DNA of 7,128 nt, taken from Alphaproteobacteria bacterium (GTDB taxonomy: Bacteria > Pseudomonadota > Alphaproteobacteria > Sphingomonadales > Rhodothalassiaceae). The DNA is taken from NCBI GenBank assembly GCA_003694205.1, contig RFKS01000127.1, positions 1 through 7,128 on the forward strand, read 5' to 3'. The notes beneath the pieces were generated by a model that saw only the letters and a list, made by a program, of their open reading frames with translations, was not told the origin of the DNA and ran no database searches. Positions 1 to 6,744 of the stretch are shown in pieces; position 1 is the first letter of the stretch; each line of letters begins with the position of its first letter. The position numbers and the translations under genes were made by a program.

Positions 1-1517
1 CCGTCGGGGTAGACAGACAGCGCGGCGGTGCGCACTGCCTCCCAGCGGCGGTTGTTGAAGACCAGCGTCAGTGTCGCCAGCCGCTGCGCCATGGCCACCT
101 GGTGGCAGGCGACGGGATTGGCGAACATATAGGAGCCGTCGCCGACGCAGGCGACGATGAGGCGGTCGGGGGCGGCAAGCTTCATGCCCAGCGATGCCGG
201 CAGCGCCCAGCCGAGACCGCCGGCATTGCTCGGTCCGAAGAAGGTGCCGGGCGCGGAAAAGCGCAGCAGCGGTCGCAGTGCCCCGAGCTCGTTGACGATT
301 ACGGTGTCGGCGTCCGTCGCCCGCGCGAGGCAGGCACTGGCCCAGGCGCGAGTCATGGTCGGCGGCGCCTCCTGGGGCAAAGGTGGGCGTGCGGCGGCAC
401 CCGCCGCTATCGCCCGGTGCGATGCGGTTCCGTCCACCTTCCCACGGCCGTCCAGCGCCTCCGTCAGTTGGCGCAGCACCGCCGCCGGCCGAGCCGTGAT
501 GGTGATATCGGCGGGAAAGCCGCGCAGCGGAATGCGCGCGGCGAGCGGGTCGATTCCGATCTGGATCACCTTGGCATCGCGTGGCCAGTGATGCCGTGCG
601 GGGAGCCAGGGTGCGGGCGTGTCGAGGACGATGACGAGGTCGGCAGAGGCAAAGGCGTCGGTGAAATCGAAGCCCGTATGCATCGGGTGATCGTCGGGCA
701 GGTTCATGTAATTGGGACGATACTCGACGACCGGGATCGCCGCGCGCATGGTGAAATCGGCGAGCGCGGGCACCGCTTCCGGATCGCGCCCGACACGTCC
801 GGTGATGATCAGCGGGTGCGCGGCGCCTGCGATCAGCGCCGCCGCCGCGTCGATCGCCGCCGCGTCGCTGCCATTGAGCCTTGCCGGTGCCACGGGGCGT
901 GCGCGCGTAAGCGCCGCACCGTCGACGGCGGCGCCGAGCACCTCACGCGGCAGGCCGAGATAGACCGGCCCCATGGGGTCGCTCAAGGCCAGGGCAAGCG
1001 CGCGATCGACGAGCGTCGGAAGCTGCGCGGCGGTGCGCAGCTCATAGTCCCATTTCACCATCTCGCGCAGCATGCCGGCCTGGTCGTACATCTCCTGGCC
1101 CCAGTGGATGGAGACATCGCGGCTCGCCGCGCCGCCTTCCTCGGTGAGCGGCGTGCGGCCGGCCATCATGAAGATCGGGACATTCTCGCGGGCGGCGTTC
1201 ATGAGCCCGCACAGGCTGTTGGCGAGGCCGACGCTGACATGCACCATCGCCGCCTGCGGCCGCCCGCTCATCAGATAATGGCCGTGCGCCATCGACACCG
1301 CCGCATGCTCATGCGGCACCGCGATCGGCTCGGGCAGCGCAAGGCCGCTCTGCGGCGCCCGCGCATAGGCCTCGAGAATGTCGGGAAAGTCGGTGCCCGC
1401 ATTGGCGAACAGATGGTCGACCCCGCGCGCCCGCATCAGCGCGAGAAGCCCCTCGGCGACCGTCCCTGCGGATGACAGATCAGCAGCTTCGCCTGCCTTT
1501 TCAGCCCCATAAGACAT
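1..1517 (-). CDS. ThDP-dependent acetolactate synthase-like enzyme (3' end outside window)
   Basis: Read on the minus strand, this frame stays open from an ATG at 1517-1515 to the window edge, giving 505 codons without a stop. The family is usually about 540-560 residues, so some 40-50 are probably missing. The N-terminal Pyr domain opens with a FANAGTDFPDILE segment (residues 37-49) typical of thiamine pyrophosphate-requiring acetolactate synthase homologues. It carries the expected activating glutamate in PHEHAAVSMAHG (Glu70). A central Rossmann-like domain spans about 195-340. The C-terminal PP domain has the ThDP/Mg motif GDGS (459-462) followed 26 residues later by NN (488-489). Purines (GGAGAAAGAGG) precede the ATG and serve as a ribosome binding site. 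The fold predicts 2-oxoacid decarboxylation or carboligation in the cytoplasm; the substrate cannot be read. Divergent placement beside an aromatic operon hints at an aromatic 2-oxoacid such as a benzoylformate-like compound, but this is inference. True acetolactate synthase is less likely, since no small-subunit gene is seen. Confidence 0.9.
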   Translation of the reverse strand, partial: MSYGAEKAGEAADLSSAGTVAEGLLALMRARGVDHLFANAGTDFPDILEAYARAPQSGLALPEPIAVPHEHAAVSMAHGHYLMSGRPQAAMVHVSVGLANSLCGLMNAARENVPIFMMAGRTPLTEEGGAASRDVSIHWGQEMYDQAGMLREMVKWDYELRTAAQLPTLVDRALALALSDPMGPVYLGLPREVLGAAVDGAALTRARPVAPARLNGSDAAAIDAAAALIAGAAHPLIITGRVGRDPEAVPALADFTMRAAIPVVEYRPNYMNLPDDHPMHTGFDFTDAFASADLVIVLDTPAPWLPARHHWPRDAKVIQIGIDPLAARIPLRGFPADITITARPAAVLRQLTEALDGRGKVDGTASHRAIAAGAAARPPLPQEAPPTMTRAWASACLARATDADTVIVNELGALRPLLRFSAPGTFFGPSNAGGLGWALPASLGMKLAAPDRLIVACVGDGSYMFANPVACHQVAMAQRLATLTLVFNNRRWEAVRTAALSVYPD

Positions 1518-1566
1518 GGCCTCTTTCTCCCACGCCCGGGGTTGTATCACCAAGCGCAAAAATAGT

Positions 1567-1596
1567 TTGACGACCTTACAATCCGATGTCTATTTT
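1567..1596 (+). promoter_or_regulatory. Predicted sigma70-type promoter of the aromatic operon
   Basis: A -35 box TTGACG (1567-1572, five of six consensus bases) is followed after 18 bp by TATTTT (1591-1596, four of six) as the -10 box. The boxes sit in the only clearly AT-rich stretch of the neighbourhood, between two divergent genes. Transcription would begin near 1602-1604, leaving a 5' leader of about 55 nt before the reductase ATG at 1657. This argues against any reductase start upstream of the promoter. No comparably good promoter was found on the minus strand for the divergent ThDP gene. Confidence 0.55.
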
Positions 1597-1601
1597 AGGG
1601 A

Positions 1602-1628
1602 CGAAACAGCACAAGGAAAGCTGTTTCG
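1602..1628. promoter_or_regulatory. Perfect 9-bp inverted repeat at the predicted start site, candidate operator
   Basis: CGAAACAGC (1602-1610) and GCTGTTTCG (1620-1628) are exact reverse complements separated by 9 bp. The arm centres are 18 bp apart, close to two helical turns, which suits a dimeric repressor. The repeat begins a few bases after the predicted -10 box and covers the expected +1, where a bound repressor would block transcription. It could instead fold in the leader RNA as a hairpin. No regulator gene lies in the window to pair it with. Confidence 0.5.
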
Positions 1629-1656
1629 ACGAGAAGGGGCGCAAAAGGCGGGTCGA

Positions 1657-2682
1657 ATGGCGTTTACCATTCGCATAGAGGGCCATGAGGGGCCACTCAC
1701 GGTCGATCTCGGCCAGACGATCCTCGATGCGTCGATGGCGCAGGGCGGGCCCTTCCCCTATAGCTGCCGGGCGGGCAATTGCGGCACCTGCAAGTGCCGG
1801 CTCGTCGCCGGCGAGGTCGAGATGACGCCCTATTCGGAGTTCGCGCTGAGCGATGCGGAGCGTGCGCGCGGGCTCGTTCTCGCCTGCCGCGCGGTCCCCT
1901 GGTCGGACTGCGAGATCGCGCTGCTTGGTGCCGATGATCAGGTCATCCATCCCGAGCGCGACATGATCTGCCACATCGCGGTGATCGAGCCATTGACCCA
2001 CGACATTCGCCGCGTCGAGCTGGTGATCGAGAGCGGTGGCCCCTTCACCTTCTCGCCCGGGCAATATGCGGAGGTCGCGTTCGAGAGCCTGCCGGCACGC
2101 GACTTTTCGATGGCCTCGCAGCCGGACGAGGAGCGCCTGCGTTTCTACATCCGGCTCTATCCCGGCGGCGCGGTGGGCAGCTATCTTGCGACGAAAGCCG
2201 CCGTCGGCGCACCGGTCCGCGTCAAGGGCCCCTATGGCAGTGCCTTCCTGCGCGAAGGGCGACGGACGCCGCTCCTCGCGATCGCCGGTGGCTCCGGCCT
2301 CGCCCCCATTCAGGCCATCATCGACCGCGCCGTCGCGCTCGACTGGGAGCAGCCGATCCACGTCTATTTCGGCGCCCGGGGCGAGCGTGACCTCTATCTC
2401 CTCGATCACTTCGACCGTCTTCGCGCCCGGTTGCCGTCGCTCGCTTTCACGCCGGTGCTTTCGGAGCCTGAAGGCGAGACGGACCGTCGTACCGGCCTTG
2501 TCACCGATGCGGTGCGTGCGGACCTTGCCGATCTTGCGGGCTTTACCGCCTATCTCGCCGGACCGCCGCCGATGATCGAGGCGGCCGAGCGCATGCTGCC
2601 CGGCCTTGGCATCGATCCCGCAGATATCCACGCCGATGCCTTTTACACCACCCATGAACGCGACAAGGATGCGGCGGAATGA
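1657..2682 (+). CDS. [2Fe-2S]/FAD/NAD(P)H oxygenase reductase component
   Basis: This 341-residue cytoplasmic electron-transfer flavoprotein would pass electrons from NAD(P)H through FAD and a [2Fe-2S] centre to an oxygenase. The N-terminal plant-type ferredoxin domain (about 1-95) has cluster ligands Cys37, Cys42, Cys45 and Cys77 (CX4CX2CX31C). The FAD domain (about 103-200) carries RDFSMAS (148-154), a form of the RxYS flavin motif. The NAD domain (about 203-335) has AGGSGLAP (210-217) and ends with YLAGPPPMIEAA (299-310). The order ferredoxin-FAD-NAD matches MmoC and naphthalene-dioxygenase-type reductases. It differs from PaaE, whose ferredoxin is C-terminal. The frame stays open back to 1516, but those codons cross the predicted promoter and encode no family sequence, so ATG 1657 is preferred; its ribosome site (AAAGGCGGG) is weak. 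The stop overlaps the next ATG (ATGA), so translation is probably coupled. The likely partner is the diiron oxygenase two genes downstream. Confidence 0.92.
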   Translation: MAFTIRIEGHEGPLTVDLGQTILDASMAQGGPFPYSCRAGNCGTCKCRLVAGEVEMTPYSEFALSDAERARGLVLACRAVPWSDCEIALLGADDQVIHPERDMICHIAVIEPLTHDIRRVELVIESGGPFTFSPGQYAEVAFESLPARDFSMASQPDEERLRFYIRLYPGGAVGSYLATKAAVGAPVRVKGPYGSAFLREGRRTPLLAIAGGSGLAPIQAIIDRAVALDWEQPIHVYFGARGERDLYLLDHFDRLRARLPSLAFTPVLSEPEGETDRRTGLVTDAVRADLADLAGFTAYLAGPPPMIEAAERMLPGLGIDPADIHADAFYTTHERDKDAAE

Positions 2683-3608
2683 CGAACGCACTGCTCGAAG
2701 ACAGGGTTGCCATTGTGACCGGCGGCGGACGCGGTATCGGCCGCGCCATCGCGGCGCGCCTGGCGGCTCAGGGCGCCCGCGTCATCATCGCCGACAACGG
2801 GGCGAGCATCGACGGCCGCACATGCGAGCCCGGCGTTGCCGACAAGGCGGCGGCGGAGATCGGCGCGCAGGCGCTTGCCTTTGATCGCGACATGAGCACG
2901 CCGGGGGCGGCGGCCGAGGCTGTCGCCCTGGCGGTCGAGCGCTTCGGTGCCGTCGACATCCTCGTGCACGCCGCGGCGATCCTGCGCGACGCCATGATCT
3001 TCAAGGGCGACCCTGCTGATTTCGACGCCGTCATCCGGACCAATCTCTCGGCGGCCTATTATCTCGTCAATGCCGCGGGGCCGCAGCTCCGCGCTCAGGC
3101 GAAGGCCGGGCGCGCAGGCGGCCGCATTCTGCTGCTCACCTCCTCGGCCGGCTTCTACGGCAATGTCGGGGTCGCACCCTATGCCGCCGCCAAGGCCGGG
3201 CTGCTCGGCCTCATGCGGGTGGCGGCACACGATCTCGCACGGTCTGGTGTAACCGCCAACGCGATCATGCCCTTCGCCGCGACGCGGGTGACCGAGGGCA
3301 TTCCGGCGGTGACAGACACGCTCAAGGCTTATCGCGAGCGTGCCCTCAAGGTGCCCGCCGAGCCGGTGGCCGTGATGGCGAGCTATCTTGCCAGCGATCT
3401 CGGCGCTTCGGTCACGGGGCAGCTTTTCGGCGTTCGCGGTCGCGAGGTGTTTCTCATGAGCCAGCCGCGGCCGGTCGCGCGCACCATTGCGCCTGAGGGC
3501 GGCTGGAGCGAGAGCGCACTCGCCGAGGCAGTATCGGGCTCGCTTGCGCCGTCCTTTTTCGGGATGGAGACCGATCTCGAAGCATTCAATATCGACCCGG
3601 TTCTTTGA
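2679..3608 (+). CDS. Short-chain dehydrogenase/reductase, HSD17B4-like
   Basis: This 309-residue NAD(P)-dependent SDR has the Rossmann glycine motif TGGGRGIG (14-21), the structural Asn122 (TNLSAAYYLV), and the catalytic Ser155, Tyr168 and Lys172 (YAAAK). A loop with NGASIDG after the second strand (40-46) and a roughly 50-residue tail with SQPRP and GGW (261-276) are typical of the subgroup resembling the dehydrogenase part of peroxisomal multifunctional enzyme 2. Members oxidise 3-hydroxyacyl-CoA or hydroxylated ring compounds. The usual NNAG segment reads HAAA (97-100), an uncommon variant, but the catalytic residues are intact. The gene begins inside the reductase stop codon. In this operon it could oxidise a dihydrodiol or hydroxyacyl-CoA formed after oxygenation; that role is inferred. 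Confidence 0.9.
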   Translation: MTNALLEDRVAIVTGGGRGIGRAIAARLAAQGARVIIADNGASIDGRTCEPGVADKAAAEIGAQALAFDRDMSTPGAAAEAVALAVERFGAVDILVHAAAILRDAMIFKGDPADFDAVIRTNLSAAYYLVNAAGPQLRAQAKAGRAGGRILLLTSSAGFYGNVGVAPYAAAKAGLLGLMRVAAHDLARSGVTANAIMPFAATRVTEGIPAVTDTLKAYRERALKVPAEPVAVMASYLASDLGASVTGQLFGVRGREVFLMSQPRPVARTIAPEGGWSESALAEAVSGSLAPSFFGMETDLEAFNIDPVL

Positions 3609-3613
3609 AGGAG
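3608..3613 (+). promoter_or_regulatory. Shine-Dalgarno AAGGAG that fixes the diiron oxygenase start
   Basis: AAGGAG lies 6 nt before the ATG at 3620. An in-frame ATG at 3614 directly abuts the site, with no spacer, and an in-frame TTG at 3605 lies upstream of it. Position 3620 is therefore the best start. Confidence 0.65.
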
Positions 3614-3619
3614 ATGGAC

Positions 3620-4333
3620 ATGAGTGAGGTGGCAGTTCCGGAGGTGCGGACCGTCGATGAATTCGCGGCCCAGCCCGAGGAGTACAAGACGGCGATACGG
3701 AAGCTCGTGCGCAGTCACGCGATCAACGAGCTTTACGGAGCGCAGGTCTTCGACGAACCGGCGATCGCGCTCGCTCCGACGCCCTATGCCAAGTGGCTCA
3801 CCTGCCGTGTCGCCATGGAGGAATATGGCCATCATGTGCGCTTCAAGGAGTTCGGGCTCGAGATCGGCATTCCGGAGGAGGAGCTGATGCCCGGCGGACC
3901 CAAACGGCCGCTCTCGATCTTCGAGTTTCCGATGAAGAGCTGGGCCGAATTCTGCGTCATCAAGCTGCTCGCCGATCTCGCCGAGATCCTGCAGGTCGAG
4001 GATCTTCTCCACTGCAGCTTCCACCCCTTGCGCAATCTCGCCCGCGCGACCATGCCGGAGGAACGGTTCCACGCCGATTTCGGCAAGCAGTTCTCGGCCG
4101 AGCTGGTGAGAACGGAGGAAGGAAAGGCGGCGGTGCAGGCGGCGATCGACGCCTATTTTCCGCGCCTACCCCCGTTCTTCGGGCGCGACAATTCCCCCAA
4201 CAACGCGATTTTCCGCAAATGGCGCATCAAGCTCCGCAAGAACGAGGAGATGCGCGCCGACTATTTGCGCCGCGCCCAGGCGCTGGTCGAGGAGCTTGGT
4301 CTGCGGCTGCCCGAGGTCACGACGGTCCACTGA
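3620..4333 (+). CDS. PaaA-like diiron oxygenase (phenylacetic acid catabolic protein family)
   Basis: This 237-residue all-helical ferritin-like protein is collinear with PaaA, the catalytic subunit of 1,2-phenylacetyl-CoA epoxidase, as recalled from the E. coli protein. Matching blocks include the SHAINELYG helix, EEYGH (67-71), SIFEFPMKSWAE (99-110), EERFH (147-151) and DNSPNNAIFRKWRIK (190-204; PaaA has a closely similar DNSPN segment). All six expected iron-ligand positions are present: Glu37, Glu68, His71, Asp119, Glu148 and His151. PaaA is about 309 residues; this protein ends where PaaA continues for some 60 more, so the C-terminal tail is absent. The family oxygenates aryl-CoA thioesters and needs a reductase, here probably the first gene of the operon. 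No PaaB, PaaC or PaaD homologue is visible nearby. It lies 11 bp after the dehydrogenase. Family assignment is firm; substrate and product are unknown. Confidence 0.87.
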   Translation: MSEVAVPEVRTVDEFAAQPEEYKTAIRKLVRSHAINELYGAQVFDEPAIALAPTPYAKWLTCRVAMEEYGHHVRFKEFGLEIGIPEEELMPGGPKRPLSIFEFPMKSWAEFCVIKLLADLAEILQVEDLLHCSFHPLRNLARATMPEERFHADFGKQFSAELVRTEEGKAAVQAAIDAYFPRLPPFFGRDNSPNNAIFRKWRIKLRKNEEMRADYLRRAQALVEELGLRLPEVTTVH

Positions 4334-4347
4334 AAGGGAGCGGAGCC

Positions 4348-5406
4348 ATGGCTGCGGTCGGTGGCAATCTCAAGGAAGCGCGCGAGGCCTTCTATGCCCG
4401 GCTCAAAAAGCGGCACATGAGCCCGCTGTGGACGGTCCTCCACGACCTCGTCAGCGACACGCCGCGGCGCGACATGCAGGCCGCCATCTGGCGCTATGCG
4501 GATGTCCGTGACTATCTGATGGAGGCCGGCGAGCTCATCACCGCGCGCGAGGCGGAGCGGCGCGCGATCATTCTCGAAAACCCGTCCTGGCCGGGCGAGG
4601 CCCGGATCACGCCGACGCTTTATGCGGCGATCCAGCTCGTGCTGCCCGGCGATGTCGCGCCGGCGCACCGGCACACGCAGTCGGCGCTGCGCTTCGTCCT
4701 TGAAGGCGAGGGCGCCTTCACCGCGGTCGACGGCGAGCGGACGCGCATGCACCGCGGCGATTTCGTCATCACCCCGAGCTGGACCTGGCACGATCATGGC
4801 AACGAGACCACGGAGCCGATGATCTGGCTCGACGGCCTCGACATTCCGCTCGTCTACTACATGAACGCAAGCTTCGCCGAGCGCGGCGCCGCCGACCGGC
4901 AGGAGGTGACGAAACCGGAAGGCGACGCCCCGGCGCGCTATGGATCGGGACTGCTGCCCGTCGACTACAAGGCCCGGCCCTATGCCACCTCACCGGTCTT
5001 CAACTATCCCTATGAGGCGGCCCGCGCGGCGCTCGACCGGCTGGCCGCGGCGGGGCGCTTCGACCCCTGCCACGGCATCAAGCAGAAATATGTCAACCCG
5101 GCGACCGGCGATTACGCCATGCCGACCATCGCCACCTTCCTGCAATATCTGCCCAAGGGCTATTCCACCGCCCGCTACCGTTCCACCGATGCCACCGTCT
5201 TCGTGGTCGTCGAGGGTAACGGCCACAGCATGGTCGGCGAGACGCGCTTCGACTGGGGTCCGAACGACCTTTTCGTGGTCCCGACCTGGGAAACCGTCAC
5301 CCACCATCCGGCCGCCGACACGGTGTTCTTCAGCTATTCCGACCGCGGCGTGCAGGAAAAGCTTGGCCTGTGGCGCGAGGACCGGTTCGGGGAAGCGCCG
5401 GCATGA
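4348..5406 (+). CDS. gtdA: Gentisate 1,2-dioxygenase (bicupin ring-cleavage enzyme)
   Basis: This 352-residue bicupin, the usual length for the family, opens the gentisate ring between the carboxyl- and hydroxyl-bearing carbons to give maleylpyruvate, using Fe(II) and O2. The first cupin has PAHRHTQSALRFVLEGEG (105-122) and TPSWTWHDHGN (142-152), supplying the probable iron ligands His107, His109 and His148. The second cupin has YRSTDATVFVVVEGNG (277-292) without the histidine pair, as is normal in this family, and ends with FSYSDRGVQEKLGLWRED. Related salicylate or 1-hydroxy-2-naphthoate dioxygenases share the fold, so another hydroxyaromatic acid is possible. The frame is open far upstream, but those codons overlap the diiron gene. 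ATG 4348 has AGGGAG 7 nt ahead and begins 14 bp after the previous stop. The stop overlaps the next gene as ATGA. Confidence 0.92.
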   Translation: MAAVGGNLKEAREAFYARLKKRHMSPLWTVLHDLVSDTPRRDMQAAIWRYADVRDYLMEAGELITAREAERRAIILENPSWPGEARITPTLYAAIQLVLPGDVAPAHRHTQSALRFVLEGEGAFTAVDGERTRMHRGDFVITPSWTWHDHGNETTEPMIWLDGLDIPLVYYMNASFAERGAADRQEVTKPEGDAPARYGSGLLPVDYKARPYATSPVFNYPYEAARAALDRLAAAGRFDPCHGIKQKYVNPATGDYAMPTIATFLQYLPKGYSTARYRSTDATVFVVVEGNGHSMVGETRFDWGPNDLFVVPTWETVTHHPAADTVFFSYSDRGVQEKLGLWREDRFGEAPA

Positions 5407-5987
5407 GCGTGCCTGCCGCAGAGCGCCGGACGGCGGGCGGCAATAGTGCCGCCGGGCGTATCGACCGCGTTCTGGCCGAGATGCGCGAGGGCTCCTGGTT
5501 CGCCGCACTCGGCGAGCCGCCGACGGATGGCGAGCGCATGGAGGTCGCCCTCTATCTCGAGGGGCTCGGCATCGCTCCCCTGCAGGTGCGGTGGCTCGAG
5601 GACTGGGAAGAGGCACGGCAGCTCAGTCAGGCGGCCGATTGGGACCGCCGCTGGTGGGAGCGGGAGCAGGCGCGGCAGAAGGCGCTCTATGATGCCGCGG
5701 CTGCATCGCTCGGAGAACCCGAACTGCTGCAGCTGCTGACCGAGGTGACGGACGCCGCGGCGCGTCTTCTGCATGGTCCCGCGGCGGTGGCTGCGGCGGC
5801 GAGCGGCATCGCTGACCCCGGTCTCATCCGCGTTGCCGCCGGCGCCGCCTCGCAGGCGGCCTATCAGGCGGCGCTGTCGCGGATCGTCGCGAGCGGTGCC
5901 GACGACCCCTTCGGTGCCAAGTTCCGGCTCTATCTCGCCGGCCGCTGGCCCCTCGTGGTCGTCGACGGCGCCTTCCACATCCTGTAG
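5403..5987 (+). CDS. Unrecognised 194-residue operon protein
   Basis: I do not recognise this family. The ATG overlaps the dioxygenase stop by 4 bp, so translation is probably coupled and the gene is likely real; codon third positions are G/C-rich like its neighbours. It appears soluble and mostly helical, with no signal peptide or clear membrane span. Residues 64-95 are rich in charged residues and tryptophan (Trp64, 68, 80, 84, 85). An alanine-rich helical stretch covers 97-164. A distinctive end, FRLYLAGRWPLVVVDGAFHIL (split as FRLYLAGRWP, 174-183, then LVVVDGAFHIL, 184-194), looks like a short conserved beta-type C-terminal motif. It has no cysteine and few histidines, so a metal or Fe-S centre is unlikely. 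An accessory or assembly subunit for the oxygenase or dioxygenase is plausible but unproven. It does not resemble remembered PaaB or PaaC sequences. Confidence 0.8.
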   Translation: MSVPAAERRTAGGNSAAGRIDRVLAEMREGSWFAALGEPPTDGERMEVALYLEGLGIAPLQVRWLEDWEEARQLSQAADWDRRWWEREQARQKALYDAAAASLGEPELLQLLTEVTDAAARLLHGPAAVAAAASGIADPGLIRVAAGAASQAAYQAALSRIVASGADDPFGAKFRLYLAGRWPLVVVDGAFHIL

Positions 5988-6032
5988 CCCGCAACAAGCT
6001 CGGCAGAAATAAAGAGAGAGAGGTCCGAAGTC

Positions 6033-6719
6033 ATGACATATGTCTTTCCCCCGGCGGAGATCCCGAGTGTCGCGGTCGCCGGCAGCGATGCCCGCTTTCC
6101 CGTGCACCGCATTTATTGCGTCGGCCGAAACTATGCGGCCCATGCGCGCGAGATGGGCAAGGACCCCGATCGCGATCCGCCCTTCTTTTTCATGAAGCCG
6201 GCCGATGCCGTGGTGCCTGATGGTGCGGAGGTTCCCTATCCGCCGCAGACGGAAAACCTGCATCACGAGATCGAGCTCGTGATCGCCATCGGCAAGGGCG
6301 GGCGCGACATCGCCGAGGCCGACGTGCCGGACCACATCTTCGGCTATGCGGTGGGCAACGATCTCACCCGCCGCGACCTGCAGCTCGCCGCGCGCGACAA
6401 GGGGCGGCCATGGGACACCGGCAAGGGCTTCGATCATTCGGCGCCGATCTCGGCGATCCGGCCGGCGGCCGACATCGGGCATCCGGAGACGGGGCGCATC
6501 TGGCTCGCGGTCAATGATGCGGTGCGTCAGGATGGCGATCTTGCCGAGCTCATCTGGGACGTGCGTGAGATCGTCTCCATCCTGTCCGGTCTCTACACGC
6601 TGCGACCGGGTGACCTCATCTTCTCCGGCACGCCGGCGGGTGTCGGCCCGCTTGCGCGCGGCGATGTCATCACCGGCGGCGTCGACGGCGTTGGCACGCT
6701 GACCACGCGCATCGTGTGA
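6033..6719 (+). CDS. FAH-family hydrolase, probable fumarylpyruvate or maleylpyruvate hydrolase
   Basis: This 228-residue protein is a single fumarylacetoacetate hydrolase (FAH) C-terminal-type domain, the size of gentisate-pathway acylpyruvate hydrolases. Diagnostic segments are GRNYAAHA (31-38), PFFFMKPADA (50-59), HHEIELVIAIG (77-87), GNDLTRRDLQ (108-117), KGFD (131-134) and FSGTPAGVGPL (197-207). Metal ligands are expected at Glu79, Glu81 and Asp110. The enzyme would hydrolyse a C-C bond in fumaryl- or maleylpyruvate to give pyruvate plus fumarate or maleate, directly after the dioxygenase step. The family also includes other 2-oxoacid hydrolases and decarboxylases, so the exact substrate rests on context. 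A purine run (AGAGAGAGG) precedes the ATG by 9 nt, and the gene follows the unknown protein after 45 bp with no terminator seen. Confidence 0.9.
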   Translation: MTYVFPPAEIPSVAVAGSDARFPVHRIYCVGRNYAAHAREMGKDPDRDPPFFFMKPADAVVPDGAEVPYPPQTENLHHEIELVIAIGKGGRDIAEADVPDHIFGYAVGNDLTRRDLQLAARDKGRPWDTGKGFDHSAPISAIRPAADIGHPETGRIWLAVNDAVRQDGDLAELIWDVREIVSILSGLYTLRPGDLIFSGTPAGVGPLARGDVITGGVDGVGTLTTRIV

Positions 6720-6744
6720 GTGGCGGAGGATGCACGGAGCTTAT

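Noticed and set aside
102..1475. Long open frame of 457 codons on the plus strand
   Set aside because: It is antisense to the ThDP enzyme, is rich in Arg, Gly and His with no recognisable domain, and arises from the GC-biased codon pattern of the real minus-strand gene.
1518..1600. Promoter for the minus-strand ThDP gene
   Set aside because: Partial -35-like hexamers (TTGTAA, TAGACA) occur, but none is followed at 16-18 bp by a credible -10 box.
1516..1656. Upstream extension of the reductase to an ATG at 1516
   Set aside because: It would cross the predicted promoter and palindrome, and the added 47 residues have no family similarity; ATG 1657 begins right at the ferredoxin fold.
1576..2691. 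371-codon minus-strand frame
   Set aside because: It is antisense to the well-supported reductase and shows no motif of its own.
3793..4347. Upstream extension of the dioxygenase frame
   Set aside because: It overlaps the diiron oxygenase in another frame, has no cupin sequence, and a good Shine-Dalgarno site precedes ATG 4348.
5403..5987. Distant PaaC or PaaB subunit
   Set aside because: Length, composition and motifs do not match the remembered PaaB or PaaC sequences; no supporting residues were found.
5334..6482. 382-codon minus-strand frame
   Set aside because: It spans three plus-strand genes antisense and lacks any recognisable domain.
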